DNA from: Gimesia chilikensis
GTDB taxonomy: Bacteria; Planctomycetota; Planctomycetia; Planctomycetales; Planctomycetaceae
Assembly (NCBI RefSeq): GCF_008329715.1
Contig: NZ_VTSR01000006.1
Location: 124,001-188,000, forward strand
Direction: 5' to 3'
Length of the DNA stretch: 64,000 bases
The notes under the pieces are model-generated. The model worked only from the letters and a program-made list of their open reading frames with translations. It made no database searches and was not told the DNA's origin. Below, piece after piece: positions 17,713 to 27,199 of the stretch. A program made the position numbers and the translations under genes. The stretch's first letter is position 1. The number at the start of each line of letters is the position of its first letter.

Positions 17713-19788
17713 ATGACCGAACCTTCCCTGGACACACCGATTCAATTTCTGCAAGGAGTCGGATCGGAACGCGCCGAGTTGCTGGTGAAACTGGGAATTG
17801 AAACCGTCGAAGATCTGCTCTGGCATCTGCCCCGGAGCGTACTCGATCTGACAGACGTCCGCCCCGTGAATGAACTCGAGGAGGACCAGTTGGCTTCGGT
17901 CTGCGGCAAAGTGGTTGACCTCGACGCACGCACGATTTCCCGTGGACGGACCATCTCCGCCATTCTCCTCGACTGTGGAACCGGCTTCCTCAAGGGAACC
18001 TGGTTCAATCAGCCCTGGGTCATCAAGCGTTTCTTCCAGGGACAGTTGCTGATGTTCTCTGGCAAGCCCAAACGACGTTCGGGCAAATGGGAAATGTCGC
18101 ATCCCCAATACCAGGTCCTCGAAGAAGATCTCGATGATCCCCAGGGGGTCGTACTGCCCCGGTACAGCCTGACCGAAGGCATCAAAATGTACCAGATGCG
18201 ACGCATGGTGCGGACCGCCGTAGAAGAATATGCTCAGCTGATTCCCGACTACCTCCCCGAACCGTTTCGCGAAGAACACGGTCTGCTGCCGCTGGCACAG
18301 GCGGTGATCCAAATGCATAAACCACAGACAATGCAGGAATACGAAGCCGGCGTCCGTCGCGTTATCTTTGATGACCTGCTGGAATTTCAACTGGGCCTGG
18401 CCATGCGTCGGCGGCAATGGACCTGCGTTGACAACGCACCGCTGATCAAGGTCACCGCCAAAGTCGATGCCCGGATCAGACGCCTGTTTCCGTTTGACTT
18501 CACAGAGGGACAGGATCAGGCCATCCAGGAGATCAAAACGGACCTGGGTTCCGGTCGCGCCATGCATCGCATGCTGCAGGCGGACGTGGGTGCTGGAAAA
18601 ACGGCCATCGCGATCTACGCCATGCTCGCGACAATCGCCGCAGGCAAACAGGCGGTTCTGATGGCCCCCACAGAACTGCTGGCTGTCCAGCACTGGGATA
18701 CGATTAATCGCATCCTGAATCAGAGTCGGGTCAAACGATGCGTGCTGACGGGTAGCCTGTCCTCAGCAGAGCGGAAAGCCACGCTGGAACAGATTGCCTC
18801 CGGTGAGCAGCAATTGATTGTCGGCACCCAGGCCGTAGTCCAGAAAGATGTGCAATATCACGATCTGGGACTGGTGATTATCGACGAACAGCATAAGTTC
18901 GGCGTGATGCAGCGGGCACACTTCACCAGCGAAGCGAATACGCCTCATATGCTGGTGATGACGGCCACCCCCATTCCCCGCAGCCTCTGTCTCACTCAGT
19001 TCGGTGAACTGGATATCTCGATCAATTCCGAACTCCCGCCGGGCAGACAGCCTGTCACCACCAGTCGGATCTCGACGACTCCTCAACGGAAGAAAGCCTG
19101 GGATTTTCTGCGCGCTCAAATCGACGCCGGCAGGCAAGCCTATATCGTCTGTCCCCGGATCGACTCCGAGCTTGAGGAAAACAGTCGATCCAGTGCGGAA
19201 GAAGTCTATCGCAAACTGCAGAAAAGCGAGCTGGCCAGTGCCTCGATCGGCCTGGTACATGGCCAGATGGACCGCGAGGAGCGGGCTCAGATCATGGAAC
19301 AGTTCCACCAGGGCAAGATTCAGGTGCTGGTCTCCACGACAGTGGTTGAGGTGGGAGTCGATGTGCCCAATGCCACCTTAATGGTAATCCTGCAGTCAGA
19401 CCGCTTCGGCCTCTCGCAGTTACACCAGTTGCGTGGGCGTGTCGGTCGAGGGATTCATCCCGGGTACTGTTTTCTGTTTTCGTATACCGAAAGCGAGGAG
19501 GCACTCAAGCGGCTGGCCGTCATGGAACAGACGACCAACGGTTTCGAGATTGCCGAAGCGGACTTCCAGGCTCGTGGTCCAGGTGACATCTTTGGAACCC
19601 GCCAGCATGGAGAGCTGCCGCTGCGTGTCGCCGACCTCAGACGCGATGACGACCTGTTGCAGGAAACCCGCGAGATTGCACTCCGACTGGTCGAAAAAGG
19701 GGAGTTTGATCAGCCCCGTTTTGCACCGCTGAAAATTCGCGTCCTGGACCGGTTCGGACAGTTGCTGGACCTCGGACAGAGTGGTTAA
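17713..19788 (+). CDS. recG: ATP-dependent DNA helicase RecG
   Basis: Regresses stalled replication forks and migrates branched DNA. At 691 aa it has the RecG lengths and order: an N-terminal helical stretch and an OB 'wedge' domain (about 60-160), helicase lobe 1 with Walker A ADVGAGKTA (Lys near 297) and motif II DEQHKFG (near 391), motif III MTATPIPRS, and lobe 2 with STTVVEVGVDVPNA and QLHQLRGRVGRG (motif VI), ending in the TRG-like segment GPGDIFGTRQHGELPL. The stop lies 6 nt from the convergent LptF/G stop. Confidence 0.96.
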   Translation: MTEPSLDTPIQFLQGVGSERAELLVKLGIETVEDLLWHLPRSVLDLTDVRPVNELEEDQLASVCGKVVDLDARTISRGRTISAILLDCGTGFLKGTWFNQPWVIKRFFQGQLLMFSGKPKRRSGKWEMSHPQYQVLEEDLDDPQGVVLPRYSLTEGIKMYQMRRMVRTAVEEYAQLIPDYLPEPFREEHGLLPLAQAVIQMHKPQTMQEYEAGVRRVIFDDLLEFQLGLAMRRRQWTCVDNAPLIKVTAKVDARIRRLFPFDFTEGQDQAIQEIKTDLGSGRAMHRMLQADVGAGKTAIAIYAMLATIAAGKQAVLMAPTELLAVQHWDTINRILNQSRVKRCVLTGSLSSAERKATLEQIASGEQQLIVGTQAVVQKDVQYHDLGLVIIDEQHKFGVMQRAHFTSEANTPHMLVMTATPIPRSLCLTQFGELDISINSELPPGRQPVTTSRISTTPQRKKAWDFLRAQIDAGRQAYIVCPRIDSELEENSRSSAEEVYRKLQKSELASASIGLVHGQMDREERAQIMEQFHQGKIQVLVSTTVVEVGVDVPNATLMVILQSDRFGLSQLHQLRGRVGRGIHPGYCFLFSYTESEEALKRLAVMEQTTNGFEIAEADFQARGPGDIFGTRQHGELPLRVADLRRDDDLLQETREIALRLVEKGEFDQPRFAPLKIRVLDRFGQLLDLGQSG

Positions 19789-19794
19789 GCCCTG

Positions 19795-20916
19795 TCAGGT
19801 CTGGACGCGATTCGAGAACCAGGCAGCCAGCGTTCCATTGGCAATCACCGGAAACCAGGCAGCCTGATCGGGCTTGAGCAGATTGGCACTGCCCATGTAA
19901 AGAAAACATTGGGAGATGGCAAAGATCACTCCCATCACACAGGAACAGATGGCGATATTCAGAATCTGGCTGCGGCTCTCTTTGCGGAGCACGAAGGGAA
20001 TCGCCATCAGTACGGCGATCAGGTTCATGAACGGCCGCGTCAATCGGGAATGCAGGTCGAGTTTCTGCTTGCGAATGGAGAGATCACTGAACGAGGGATT
20101 GTTAATCCGGGCGATCAGTTCGGGGGTCGAAATCAGCGAGCTGGAGTTCCGGTTACACAGCTGATCACAACCCACATCAGTCACGATGAAAATATCATTG
20201 GGATTCTTGCCCGGTAGAATCATCTTTCGGGCGAAGGCCGCGATATCCAGGTCTTCATACTTCGGCAGTGCATCTTGCAGCACCCAGCCTCCAGGTCGCG
20301 TGTCGGTCCCGGAAATGTAGTGAGCATTGGGAGCCTTCACAGTCACAAAGTCGTGAACGGTCGGCTTGGAGAGAACGAACTCCGCATTCACCATCCGCTG
20401 TTCCGTGAGATAAAGTTCCTGACCGTTGATCATGATCCGGGTACTGAAATCATAGACCGGCTCAACGAATTGCGCACTGGTATCCATCTTTCCCCGTTCT
20501 GCCTGAACCTTGTCGGCAATGCTGGGAATCACCAGTTCCTGGTTGGCGATGATAAAACAGTTGACGATGACCGTCGCGATGGTCAGTGGAATCGCCAGGC
20601 GATATGTCGGAATGCCGGCGGAAAGCACGGGGTTAAGTTCCCCATGCCTTACCATCAATGAGAACACAACCACAGCAGCCAGCACGGTCAGAATCGGACT
20701 GACCATATCAAAGAAGACACTGGACTGGTACAGATAGGTCTCTGCCATCAGCCAGAGCAGCCCCCCTGAGGAATCGCCTTCCTTCTGACCGGCCTGGAAT
20801 TCATCGATATTTGTGAATCCGTCAAAGACGACATACAGACCATAGGTGGCTATGAATCCGATGATGAACACATGGAAATATCGTTTCAGAAGATAACGGT
20901 CAAAAGTTGTAAACAC
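19795..20916 (-). CDS. LptF/LptG family permease
   Basis: 373 aa with the YjgP/YjgQ layout: two N-terminal membrane helices (residues 12-35 and about 60-90), a third near 100-125 (IPLTIATVIVNCFIIANQEL), a periplasmic beta-jellyroll of about 170 residues, and three C-terminal helices from MNLIAVLMAIPFVLRKESRS. The motif NPVLSAGIPTYRL is the coupling-helix region ('ell.l.a.G.s..rl') that contacts the LptB ATPase. It should help extract lipopolysaccharide toward the outer membrane. The family normally works as an LptF-LptG pair; a single copy here means the partner lies elsewhere. The start at 20916 fits the family. Confidence 0.85.
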   Translation of the reverse strand: MFTTFDRYLLKRYFHVFIIGFIATYGLYVVFDGFTNIDEFQAGQKEGDSSGGLLWLMAETYLYQSSVFFDMVSPILTVLAAVVVFSLMVRHGELNPVLSAGIPTYRLAIPLTIATVIVNCFIIANQELVIPSIADKVQAERGKMDTSAQFVEPVYDFSTRIMINGQELYLTEQRMVNAEFVLSKPTVHDFVTVKAPNAHYISGTDTRPGGWVLQDALPKYEDLDIAAFARKMILPGKNPNDIFIVTDVGCDQLCNRNSSSLISTPELIARINNPSFSDLSIRKQKLDLHSRLTRPFMNLIAVLMAIPFVLRKESRSQILNIAICSCVMGVIFAISQCFLYMGSANLLKPDQAAWFPVIANGTLAAWFSNRVQT

Positions 20917-21368
20917 GGTTTCCGGTCGCTGTCAGAGACTGAATCGAGAATAGATATCTCAAATCTGAGATTGTGGGGCGGGTATTACATCGCAATCCCC
21001 GAAATGGGTCAATATCAGGAACCAGACCCGGCAGTGCACACAAGAGCACATCCCGGTTTTAGATGACTTTTTGGCACTTCAAAATCAGCCATAGTGGCGT
21101 TTATTGTGAATTTCCAAAAACAGAGAGAAAAGAAACTTGCATAAGTCATTTCATTTTTGCAGTTTATGGGCTATTCGAGCTTTTAGGAACTTTCCAACTC
21201 TCGACATTTAATCCGCGTAGTGAATAATACTCACGGAGCAGAGTGATCTCAAAACTGTCAGAAACATCAAAGGTTTTGATTACTTTAGCTAATTTAAAAG
21301 CTATCTTTTGGGAGTATTCAATTTCGAATTGAGTCGTCTGAATCTGATTTTTATGAGGGGAAGATCGA
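20917..21368. other. Intergenic region, 450 nt, AT-rich right half
   Basis: It separates the LptF/G gene from the divergent DksA-like gene. The right half (about 21070-21360) is more AT-rich than its surroundings. It contains a minus-strand open stretch ending at 21164 with protein-like wording (KLAKVIKTFDVSDSFEITLL) but no start of its own, possibly a gene remnant. A GAGGGGAAG ribosome site for the next gene ends the region. Confidence 0.3.
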
Positions 21369-21821
21369 GTGGTACGTAAAGATGCAATAATTCGGTTGCA
21401 CAAGCAACTGCTGAACCGCCGCGATGAGCTCACCAAGCTTGTGAACGACAGTTCAGAAGGCTCCTCAGCCAGCCAGTCCTCCGTGGAGGACAGTGGTGAC
21501 GCCGCGATTCGTCAGACGCGACAGGATCTGGAATCTCACCTGGCAGAGCTGGAATACAAAGAACTGATGCAGATTCGACGTGCGATCTCCCTGATTCAGG
21601 AAGGACGTTACGGTCACTGCGAGAGCTGCAATAAGAATATACCGATTGCACGGCTTAAAGCGGTTCCTTACACGATGTTTTGTGTCAGTTGTGCACAACA
21701 GCGCGAATCGATGGGTTTATCCACGAGTGATGTTCATGGCGATTGGGAAAACGCCTACGAGTTCGAAGGACGTCTTAACGATCAGGAGTACAGAATTCAC
21801 GATTTGGATCTCGAAAAATAA
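21369..21821 (+). CDS. TraR/DksA-type zinc-finger protein
   Basis: 150 aa starting at GTG 21369, which has GGGGAAG at good spacing. The N-terminal half is a coiled coil carrying the family's DSGDAAIRQTRQDLESHL stretch (compare 'D.aD.A'). The zinc finger is CESCNKNIPIARLKAVPYTM then CVSC, a complete Cx2C-x17-Cx2C. Proteins of this group enter the secondary channel of RNA polymerase and alter initiation, often with ppGpp. Acidic residues at the coiled-coil tip (SVEDSGD) match the DksA tip position. This member may be a general stress or rRNA regulator; its exact role is not shown by context. Confidence 0.88.
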   Translation: MVRKDAIIRLHKQLLNRRDELTKLVNDSSEGSSASQSSVEDSGDAAIRQTRQDLESHLAELEYKELMQIRRAISLIQEGRYGHCESCNKNIPIARLKAVPYTMFCVSCAQQRESMGLSTSDVHGDWENAYEFEGRLNDQEYRIHDLDLEK

Positions 21822-21832
21822 TACCCCCCTCC

Positions 21833-21879
21833 GATAATAAACGACACAGGGTCACGCTCGACCGACTGCGTTTATTATC
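21833..21879. repeat. Inverted repeat after the DksA-like gene
   Basis: An 11-bp perfect inverted repeat, GATAATAAACG (21833-21843) with CGTTTATTATC (21869-21879). The spacer holds a GGTC/GACC inner stem. It starts 12 nt after the stop. No T-run follows, so it could be a terminator-like RNA hairpin or a protein-binding dyad. Confidence 0.5.
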
Positions 21880-22107
21880 TGATCTCTCCACAACACGATA
21901 CCCCCTCATTCCTGTTACGATTCCCGGAGAGTGTGATTGCAGTCAATCACCAGACCCTGCTTTGTTACTGGAAGCCCGCGTGGATTCAGCTGGACTTCCG
22001 TAATCAAATCGTTCGGCACTTGGCGAAGGATTGCCTTATTTTGCCGTGGTCAGCACTAGCTGAAATGCAAAAAAAACGATCCTGGGTCACGCTGAGAGAT
22101 TTGCAAC

Positions 22108-23631
22108 ATGAAGAATCGATATCCTTTGCTGGCAGTCATTGCCATCATTGTCTCCATTTCGTTGTGGAATACCTGCTTCGAGTCACCGCTTAGTTCGCGC
22201 CAGCTGGAAGCGAAGATTCCTTCACAGGGTAATGCCCGTCAACAAAATGCAGCGCTGTTGTCTTCTGCATCTTCTCTGCACGATGGAAGCAAGCATCTCG
22301 CCAAGATCGCCAAGCTCGCGACCCCCAGCGTCGTCCACATCCAGTGCGAACGGCAGACTCCCCGTGGTGCGGTTGAAGAAACCGGATCCGGTGTCATCGT
22401 TCGCGGTGAGGGAAAACCGGGGTTATACATCGTTACTAACCGCCACGTCGTGCGAGACTCAAACGGACCTGCGATTTCAATCCAACTGCACGATGGACGC
22501 GTTATCAACCCGACTAATAAATGGGAAGATAAAGATACCGACCTGGCAATCCTCAAGATTGACGTGACCGATGTTACTCCCGCCGACTGGGGTGACAGTG
22601 ACAAACTGGATATTGGTCACATGGTCCTGGCCATGGGTAGTCCGTTTGGTCTGAGCGAATCGGTGACCCTGGGTATTATCAGCGCCAAGGGACGCCGTTC
22701 TCTGCAACTGGGAAGTGGATCAGAGGTACTGAACCAGAACTTCCTGCAGACTGACGCCGCCATCAACCCGGGAAACAGTGGCGGTCCGCTGATCGACCTC
22801 GAAGGTAAAATTATCGGGATCAATACTGCAATCGCTTCCAACAGTGGTGGTAACGACGGAATCGGATTCAGTATCCCCAGCAAGCTGGTACAACACGTCT
22901 TTACGCAGCTCCTGAAGTACGGGCAGGTCTATCGCGCTTACCTGGGTGTCCAGCTCGATCCGGAATTCAGTATCGGGACGGCAACCCGATTGAACATGGA
23001 CCGTGTGCGTGGTGCCCGCGTGGTCAAAGTAATTTCTAACACGCCGGCTTCCCGCGCCAACCTCAAATACGATGACATCATTCTCAGTTTCGGCGGTATT
23101 GATGTTCTGGATCAAAACCACCTGATCAACCTGGTCTCCCTGACGCCGATCGAGCATCGTGTGAGTGTTGTGCTGCTGAGAGATGGCCGTAAGGTCAACG
23201 TGATGGTAGAACTGGCGAACCGCCGGATTCTGGATGAACTGGAACGCAAACAGCGCGAATCACAACAGTCATCCCGACGCTTCGGCACCTCTGCTGAGCC
23301 GATGAGCTTCCACAAAGTCAAAGACGCATCCGCCACAGAAGATCTGGCCGGACTGGGGGTTCAGCCCATGAACGCAGATCTGGCTGCACAGCTCGGTTTC
23401 GCACAAGGTCAGGCAGGTCTGCTGGTCTTGAGTGTCGACGAACAGAGTTCATTCTCTGGCGTGGTCGATCTCTACGATGTAATCGAAGAAGTCGCTGGTT
23501 CACCAGTCCACAGTCTGCAGGACTTTCGCCAGGCACTGGATAAGCATCGAGATCTGAAATCGCTGGTCCTGAAAATTTCTCGCGGCAAGCCGGGAGCCGT
23601 TCAGCAGCAACTCGTCATCTGGCAGAGGTAG
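22108..23631 (+). CDS. HtrA/DegP-type serine protease with two PDZ domains
   Basis: 507 aa. A signal anchor (KNRYPLLAVIAIIVSISLWN) is followed by a linker and a trypsin-like domain. The catalytic triad is intact: His113 in TNRHVV, Asp145 in DTDLAIL and Ser224 in GNSGGPL. PDZ1 covers about residues 270-365 and PDZ2 about 395-500. It is expected to degrade or refold misfolded periplasmic proteins, oligomerising as DegP does. A Lys/Arg/Gln-rich linker (ELERKQRESQQSSRR) separates the PDZ domains. The start at 22108 sits 10 nt after GAGAG. It is not in an operon with a sigma-E or anti-sigma gene. Confidence 0.93.
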   Translation: MKNRYPLLAVIAIIVSISLWNTCFESPLSSRQLEAKIPSQGNARQQNAALLSSASSLHDGSKHLAKIAKLATPSVVHIQCERQTPRGAVEETGSGVIVRGEGKPGLYIVTNRHVVRDSNGPAISIQLHDGRVINPTNKWEDKDTDLAILKIDVTDVTPADWGDSDKLDIGHMVLAMGSPFGLSESVTLGIISAKGRRSLQLGSGSEVLNQNFLQTDAAINPGNSGGPLIDLEGKIIGINTAIASNSGGNDGIGFSIPSKLVQHVFTQLLKYGQVYRAYLGVQLDPEFSIGTATRLNMDRVRGARVVKVISNTPASRANLKYDDIILSFGGIDVLDQNHLINLVSLTPIEHRVSVVLLRDGRKVNVMVELANRRILDELERKQRESQQSSRRFGTSAEPMSFHKVKDASATEDLAGLGVQPMNADLAAQLGFAQGQAGLLVLSVDEQSSFSGVVDLYDVIEEVAGSPVHSLQDFRQALDKHRDLKSLVLKISRGKPGAVQQQLVIWQR

Positions 23632-23759
23632 TCGCAACCGGCTCGACATTTTCCCAACCTCGACATGCCCTCCCGCTGCAGACAGACAGCCGGTCCAATA
23701 ATCCCAACTGTATTCAAACCAAACTCGTTTCGTTGTTCAACAAGGGTTCTGCTTCAACG

Positions 23760-23794
23760 AAAAAAGCCAGGTCAGTAATGTACTGACCTGGCTT
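23760..23794 (-). terminator. Rho-independent terminator of the DUF11 gene
   Basis: A 14-bp perfect stem (23764-23777 with 23781-23794, arm AAGCCAGGTCAGTA) closes a 3-nt loop. On the minus strand it is followed by six T. It lies 28 nt after the stop at 23823. Read on the plus strand it also has TTCGGTTT after it and may terminate the htrA transcript. Confidence 0.9.
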
Positions 23795-23822
23795 CGGTTT
23801 GAATCTTCGATTCGCAGAGAAC

Positions 23823-25940
23823 TTAGTCGCGGTAGAAGCGAGTCAGTTCTTCGAACAGCAGAGGATCGCGGATCGAATCGCTGGCAAGACGAGCCCGGAA
23901 CCGCTGGTTGCCTTCGACACTGCCGCGTACGATGACCTGGAACTGAACCGAGTCACCAGGAGCCAGACCTGCCAGAGATTTGAAGACGACCACACCGTTC
24001 TCAGCGATGTGCTGAGTAGGACCGGTGGCAGAGATCAGCTCAACTCCGGGAGGCAGTTCGCAGGAGACAGAAACGTTCTGGGCAGCTTTACTACCGTCGT
24101 TCTTGACGACTACGTTGTAACCTGTTTCGGCTCCGATTTCGACCGGATCGTTCAGGTCGGCAATTTCCAGAACCAGCTGGGCGACCCCTTCGATACGTGT
24201 CTGAATCTGTGCATCGGATTTCACGTTGTGTTCAGACAGAGCACGTACGTGGTGCACATAGTTGCCGATAGTTTTGGTTTTCAGTTCGACGTTGACATTG
24301 GCTGACTGACCGGGCTCCATACGTCCCAGGAACCAGCTGATGGTGGAGTCTTCAGGATTGAACTGACCGCCACGATCGGCTTTGACGAATTCGAATCCTT
24401 CTGGAACTTTATGCAGCACGCGAACGTTGTTGGTAGCGGCTGCACCGTCGTTGACAGTAGAAATTGTGTACTGAGCAGAACGGCCTTTGTAACGCAGTCC
24501 GGGACCTTCGATGGCAACCTGAACTTTAGGAGCGATCACGTTCACACGAGCCTGAGTTTCCTGAGCCAGACCACCTTCAGCTTTAGCGACAACTTTCACA
24601 ACCTGTTCGCCACCCAGGACAGCTGCCAGGGCCAGACGGATGGTGCGGGTTTCGCCAGGATTCAGCGAACCGACCTGCATCTGCAGATACTCGGCAGTCA
24701 CATGTTCCAGACCTTTAGGAATTTCAGCTTCCAGCACAACGTTGTGCAGGGTACCTGTTCCCGGGTTGGAGATGGTGACAGACTGTGAAGCAGGCTCACC
24801 AATCATGACATTGGTAGGACCTTTGACTGCGACCTGCAACAGAGGCTCAGCAACCATGAAGGACTCAGTCAGAGAGTTGGTGAACCGAACATTCGCTGCG
24901 GCGGTAATCGCACCACGCTGGCTGGGGATCATTGAGATCTCGATGGTTTTGGTTTCACCGGCGTTCAGTGAATCAAACTTCCATTCCAGATGATCATGGC
25001 TGGCACTGGGCCGGGGAGTGGCATCTGTCAGACGAACTGATACCGGGAAGAAGGCTTCCACGACGACGTCCTTGGCAGATGCTTTACCTTCGTTGGTGAC
25101 TTCCAGTGCGAACTCGCATTCCTGGCCAACGTTGATTTCACTTTTCTTAATCCACTTGTGAGACACTTTGGCCTTCGCGACTTCAGAAGCAGTTCCGACA
25201 GGCTTCACCTGCACGGCTGCTGCACGACGTTTCTGAGGTGTGGAAGTGATAGTGACACCGGAAGGCTGAGCAACAGTTTCTTCCTGTGCAGCTTTTCCAA
25301 AGGTCAGGTGATGTTTGTTTTCTACAGTCTGATTATCCGGAATCCGGGGAATGGTCAAACCCGGTGCCTGAGGAGCAGGCTGTTTGAATTCGGTTGGCGT
25401 CCGGAATGGATTCTGATCACTGCCGGCACTGACCTGCTGAATTTTACCCTGTGTGCCTTTGTGGTGCTGAAACTCAGCATGCACAATATTCTTTTTGGAC
25501 TGATCCGCATTGAACTCTTCAAAACGGTACCGCTTCTGCTCACCAGCCGGTTCAGCGTGGTCTACCTGCTGAAAAGCGGACTGCTTGACTTCCGCCTGCT
25601 GTTGCTTCTGCTCCAGGCGACGGTAAGGGCGTTCCTGACCGAACAGCTCCTTGTAGTAGTTCGGTACCTGGGACATACGGGCTTTACCGGTGGGCTGGTA
25701 CTCTGCACCAGGCTGAGCCGCAGTCTGCTTCGGCTGGGAAATGGTGATATTTCCCGAGGTGCCGGCAGCTTCACCCGTAGACTTCTGTCCGGAGAAGTAC
25801 TGAATACTGGCTTTGGAATTGGAAGAGGGAGCAGAATCAAAGGGTGACTTTGATTCCATCATGCGATCATCGGCGGTTGCGATACTCGCACTCATTACCA
25901 TGGTTGAAAATATCGCGAGCATCTTTTTTCCGCGTCGCAT
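23823..25940 (-). CDS. Secreted DUF11/CARDB-repeat protein
   Basis: 705 aa from the ATG at 25940, which has a strong AAGGAG site; upstream in-frame Met codons are in the leader. It has a signal peptide (MRRGKKMLAIFSTMVMSASI, cleavage near ATADD), then about 190 low-complexity Gln/Lys-rich residues. From residue 210 on there are about four to five immunoglobulin-like repeats of 110-120 residues with 'v.v.N.G...a.nV.v...lP.g' wording (for example YNVVVKNDGSKAAQNVSVSC and QSVTISNPGTGTLHNVVLEA). This is the DUF11/CARDB family, sometimes misnamed OmcB. It probably forms part of the cell envelope or an adhesive surface layer. It is monocistronic with a strong terminator. Confidence 0.88.
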   Translation of the reverse strand: MRRGKKMLAIFSTMVMSASIATADDRMMESKSPFDSAPSSNSKASIQYFSGQKSTGEAAGTSGNITISQPKQTAAQPGAEYQPTGKARMSQVPNYYKELFGQERPYRRLEQKQQQAEVKQSAFQQVDHAEPAGEQKRYRFEEFNADQSKKNIVHAEFQHHKGTQGKIQQVSAGSDQNPFRTPTEFKQPAPQAPGLTIPRIPDNQTVENKHHLTFGKAAQEETVAQPSGVTITSTPQKRRAAAVQVKPVGTASEVAKAKVSHKWIKKSEINVGQECEFALEVTNEGKASAKDVVVEAFFPVSVRLTDATPRPSASHDHLEWKFDSLNAGETKTIEISMIPSQRGAITAAANVRFTNSLTESFMVAEPLLQVAVKGPTNVMIGEPASQSVTISNPGTGTLHNVVLEAEIPKGLEHVTAEYLQMQVGSLNPGETRTIRLALAAVLGGEQVVKVVAKAEGGLAQETQARVNVIAPKVQVAIEGPGLRYKGRSAQYTISTVNDGAAATNNVRVLHKVPEGFEFVKADRGGQFNPEDSTISWFLGRMEPGQSANVNVELKTKTIGNYVHHVRALSEHNVKSDAQIQTRIEGVAQLVLEIADLNDPVEIGAETGYNVVVKNDGSKAAQNVSVSCELPPGVELISATGPTQHIAENGVVVFKSLAGLAPGDSVQFQVIVRGSVEGNQRFRARLASDSIRDPLLFEELTRFYRD

Positions 25941-26452
25941 TGTGTTTCTCCTTACCGATAGGAACTTACTGCTGGATAGGGATGTTTGAGTTACTGGATT
26001 TGACATGATGAGAGTTGTGAGAGCTGTTGTATCTGGATCATGCACAGGAAGGTTTTCTACTTTTATCCATCTCTCTCTATCGGGTGTAACGATTCACAAA
26101 ATTGAACGAGTTGTAATGATTTTTTAAAATAAATCGGAATTATAAGCTTTTCCGGTTATTCCGATTGCACCACTCCCGGTATTTCACAAAGCACAGCTGA
26201 CAACACAAGTCATTACCAGTCAGCCACTTAAGAACAACACACAATCCCAAAAGCGATTCCTGGATCATCCACAGCCCCCTAACCTTCCCATTCTGGCGAA
26301 CAGGTCTCTGCAGGTGAAACCGGGCTCACAAATCAGGCAAAACACGATTTTCATTTTCTGGCGATTGACTCATGGGCACTCAGACTCACAATGACTGTTA
26401 GCTTACAGTCCGGCACCGGATCCCTTATTTTCGAGTCATACAGCAGGCAAAT
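25941..26452. other. Long divergent regulatory region between the DUF11 gene and the lip cluster
   Basis: 512 nt without a gene. The DUF11 transcript appears to have a long leader. The one clear structure is the inverted repeat at 26132-26166 listed separately. The right half, toward the LipB-like gene, shows no promoter I can defend. Confidence 0.4.
26132..26166 (-). promoter_or_regulatory. Operator-like dyad around a -10 box
   Basis: AATCGGAAT (26132-26140) and ATTCCGATT (26158-26166) form a perfect 9-bp inverted repeat with a 17-nt spacer. On the minus strand a perfect TATAAT lies at 26139-26144, partly inside the spacer. It could be the promoter of the secreted DUF11 gene, overlapped by a repressor site. 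No good -35 is visible. Confidence 0.4.
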
Positions 26453-27199
26453 ATGAGTTTATCCGCTTCAGAGACAGGCCATTCCATGCGTCAGTACAAG
26501 ACGCTGAAGGTCTACCTGCTGGGCTGTGTGGACTTTGATTCCCTGCTGACACTACAGGAACGGGCTCTGCAGGAGATCCATTACCAGCAGGACGAGTCCG
26601 CAGTTCTGTTTGTCTGTGAACACCCGCCCATCGTCACTGTGGGGCGTGAAGGCAGCCATCACCAGCTGTCCGGGGCCTATCATGACCTGAAGGCGAAACA
26701 GATCGAGGTTCGCTGGACGAATCGGGGAGGCGGAGCCCTGCTGCATGCACCGGGGCAACTGGCCGTTTATCCCCTGTTCCCCCTCAAACAGCTGGGCATC
26801 GGCATCAGCGAATTCCGGGATCGTCTGCAGCGGGCAACACGCAGTGCAGCCGGCGAGCAGGGTGTCGACTGTGAAACCTGTCCGGATGACTCAGGAATTT
26901 TGGGCCGTTGTGGACAGTTTGCCTTTCTGGGGGCTGCGATCAAATCCTGGATTTCTTACTATGGTTTGTATATTAATGTGTCTCCCGATATGAAACTGCA
27001 ACGTCTGATCGACGCCAATCGATTTGACCACCGCGTGACTTCCCTGTCGGCAACGCTCACGCGGGAAGCCAGTATGGGTTCGGTTCGCGAAAGCATGATT
27101 CGCAACCTGGCTCAGCAGTTCGGCTATCCGGATCCCCACATTTTTACACGACACCCCTTACTGCATCGAGTAAAGAAGAAAGTTTATGTCGACACTTAA
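26453..27199 (+). CDS. LipB-like octanoyltransferase homologue lacking catalytic Lys and Cys
   Basis: 248 aa of the BPL/LPL fold. LipB-type wording is present: FVCEHPPIVTVGREG, NRGGGALLHAPGQLAVYPL (family RGG..tyHGPGQlv.Ypl) and GLYINV (family GLALNV). True LipB forms an octanoyl thioester on a Cys (E. coli Cys169 in NPCG) helped by a Lys (Lys135 in KIcsLG). Aligning GQFAFLG and ISYYGLYINV to E. coli, the Lys becomes Gln155, the FHG His becomes Tyr170, and NPCG becomes DANR with Asn189 at the Cys position. So the transfer chemistry appears lost. The gene overlaps lipA by 14 nt, so the two are translationally coupled. It may be a scaffold or regulator, or use other residues. Confidence 0.85.
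   Translation: MSLSASETGHSMRQYKTLKVYLLGCVDFDSLLTLQERALQEIHYQQDESAVLFVCEHPPIVTVGREGSHHQLSGAYHDLKAKQIEVRWTNRGGGALLHAPGQLAVYPLFPLKQLGIGISEFRDRLQRATRSAAGEQGVDCETCPDDSGILGRCGQFAFLGAAIKSWISYYGLYINVSPDMKLQRLIDANRFDHRVTSLSATLTREASMGSVRESMIRNLAQQFGYPDPHIFTRHPLLHRVKKKVYVDT

Noticed and set aside
17689-18693. Long minus-strand open frame opposite recG
   Set aside because: recG motifs on the plus strand explain the region, and codon periodicity of the real gene produces the antisense frame.
21164-21436. Possible minus-strand gene remnant in the AT-rich gap
   Set aside because: Its start would overlap the DksA-like gene, and no start or ribosome site is visible inside the gap; left as a note.
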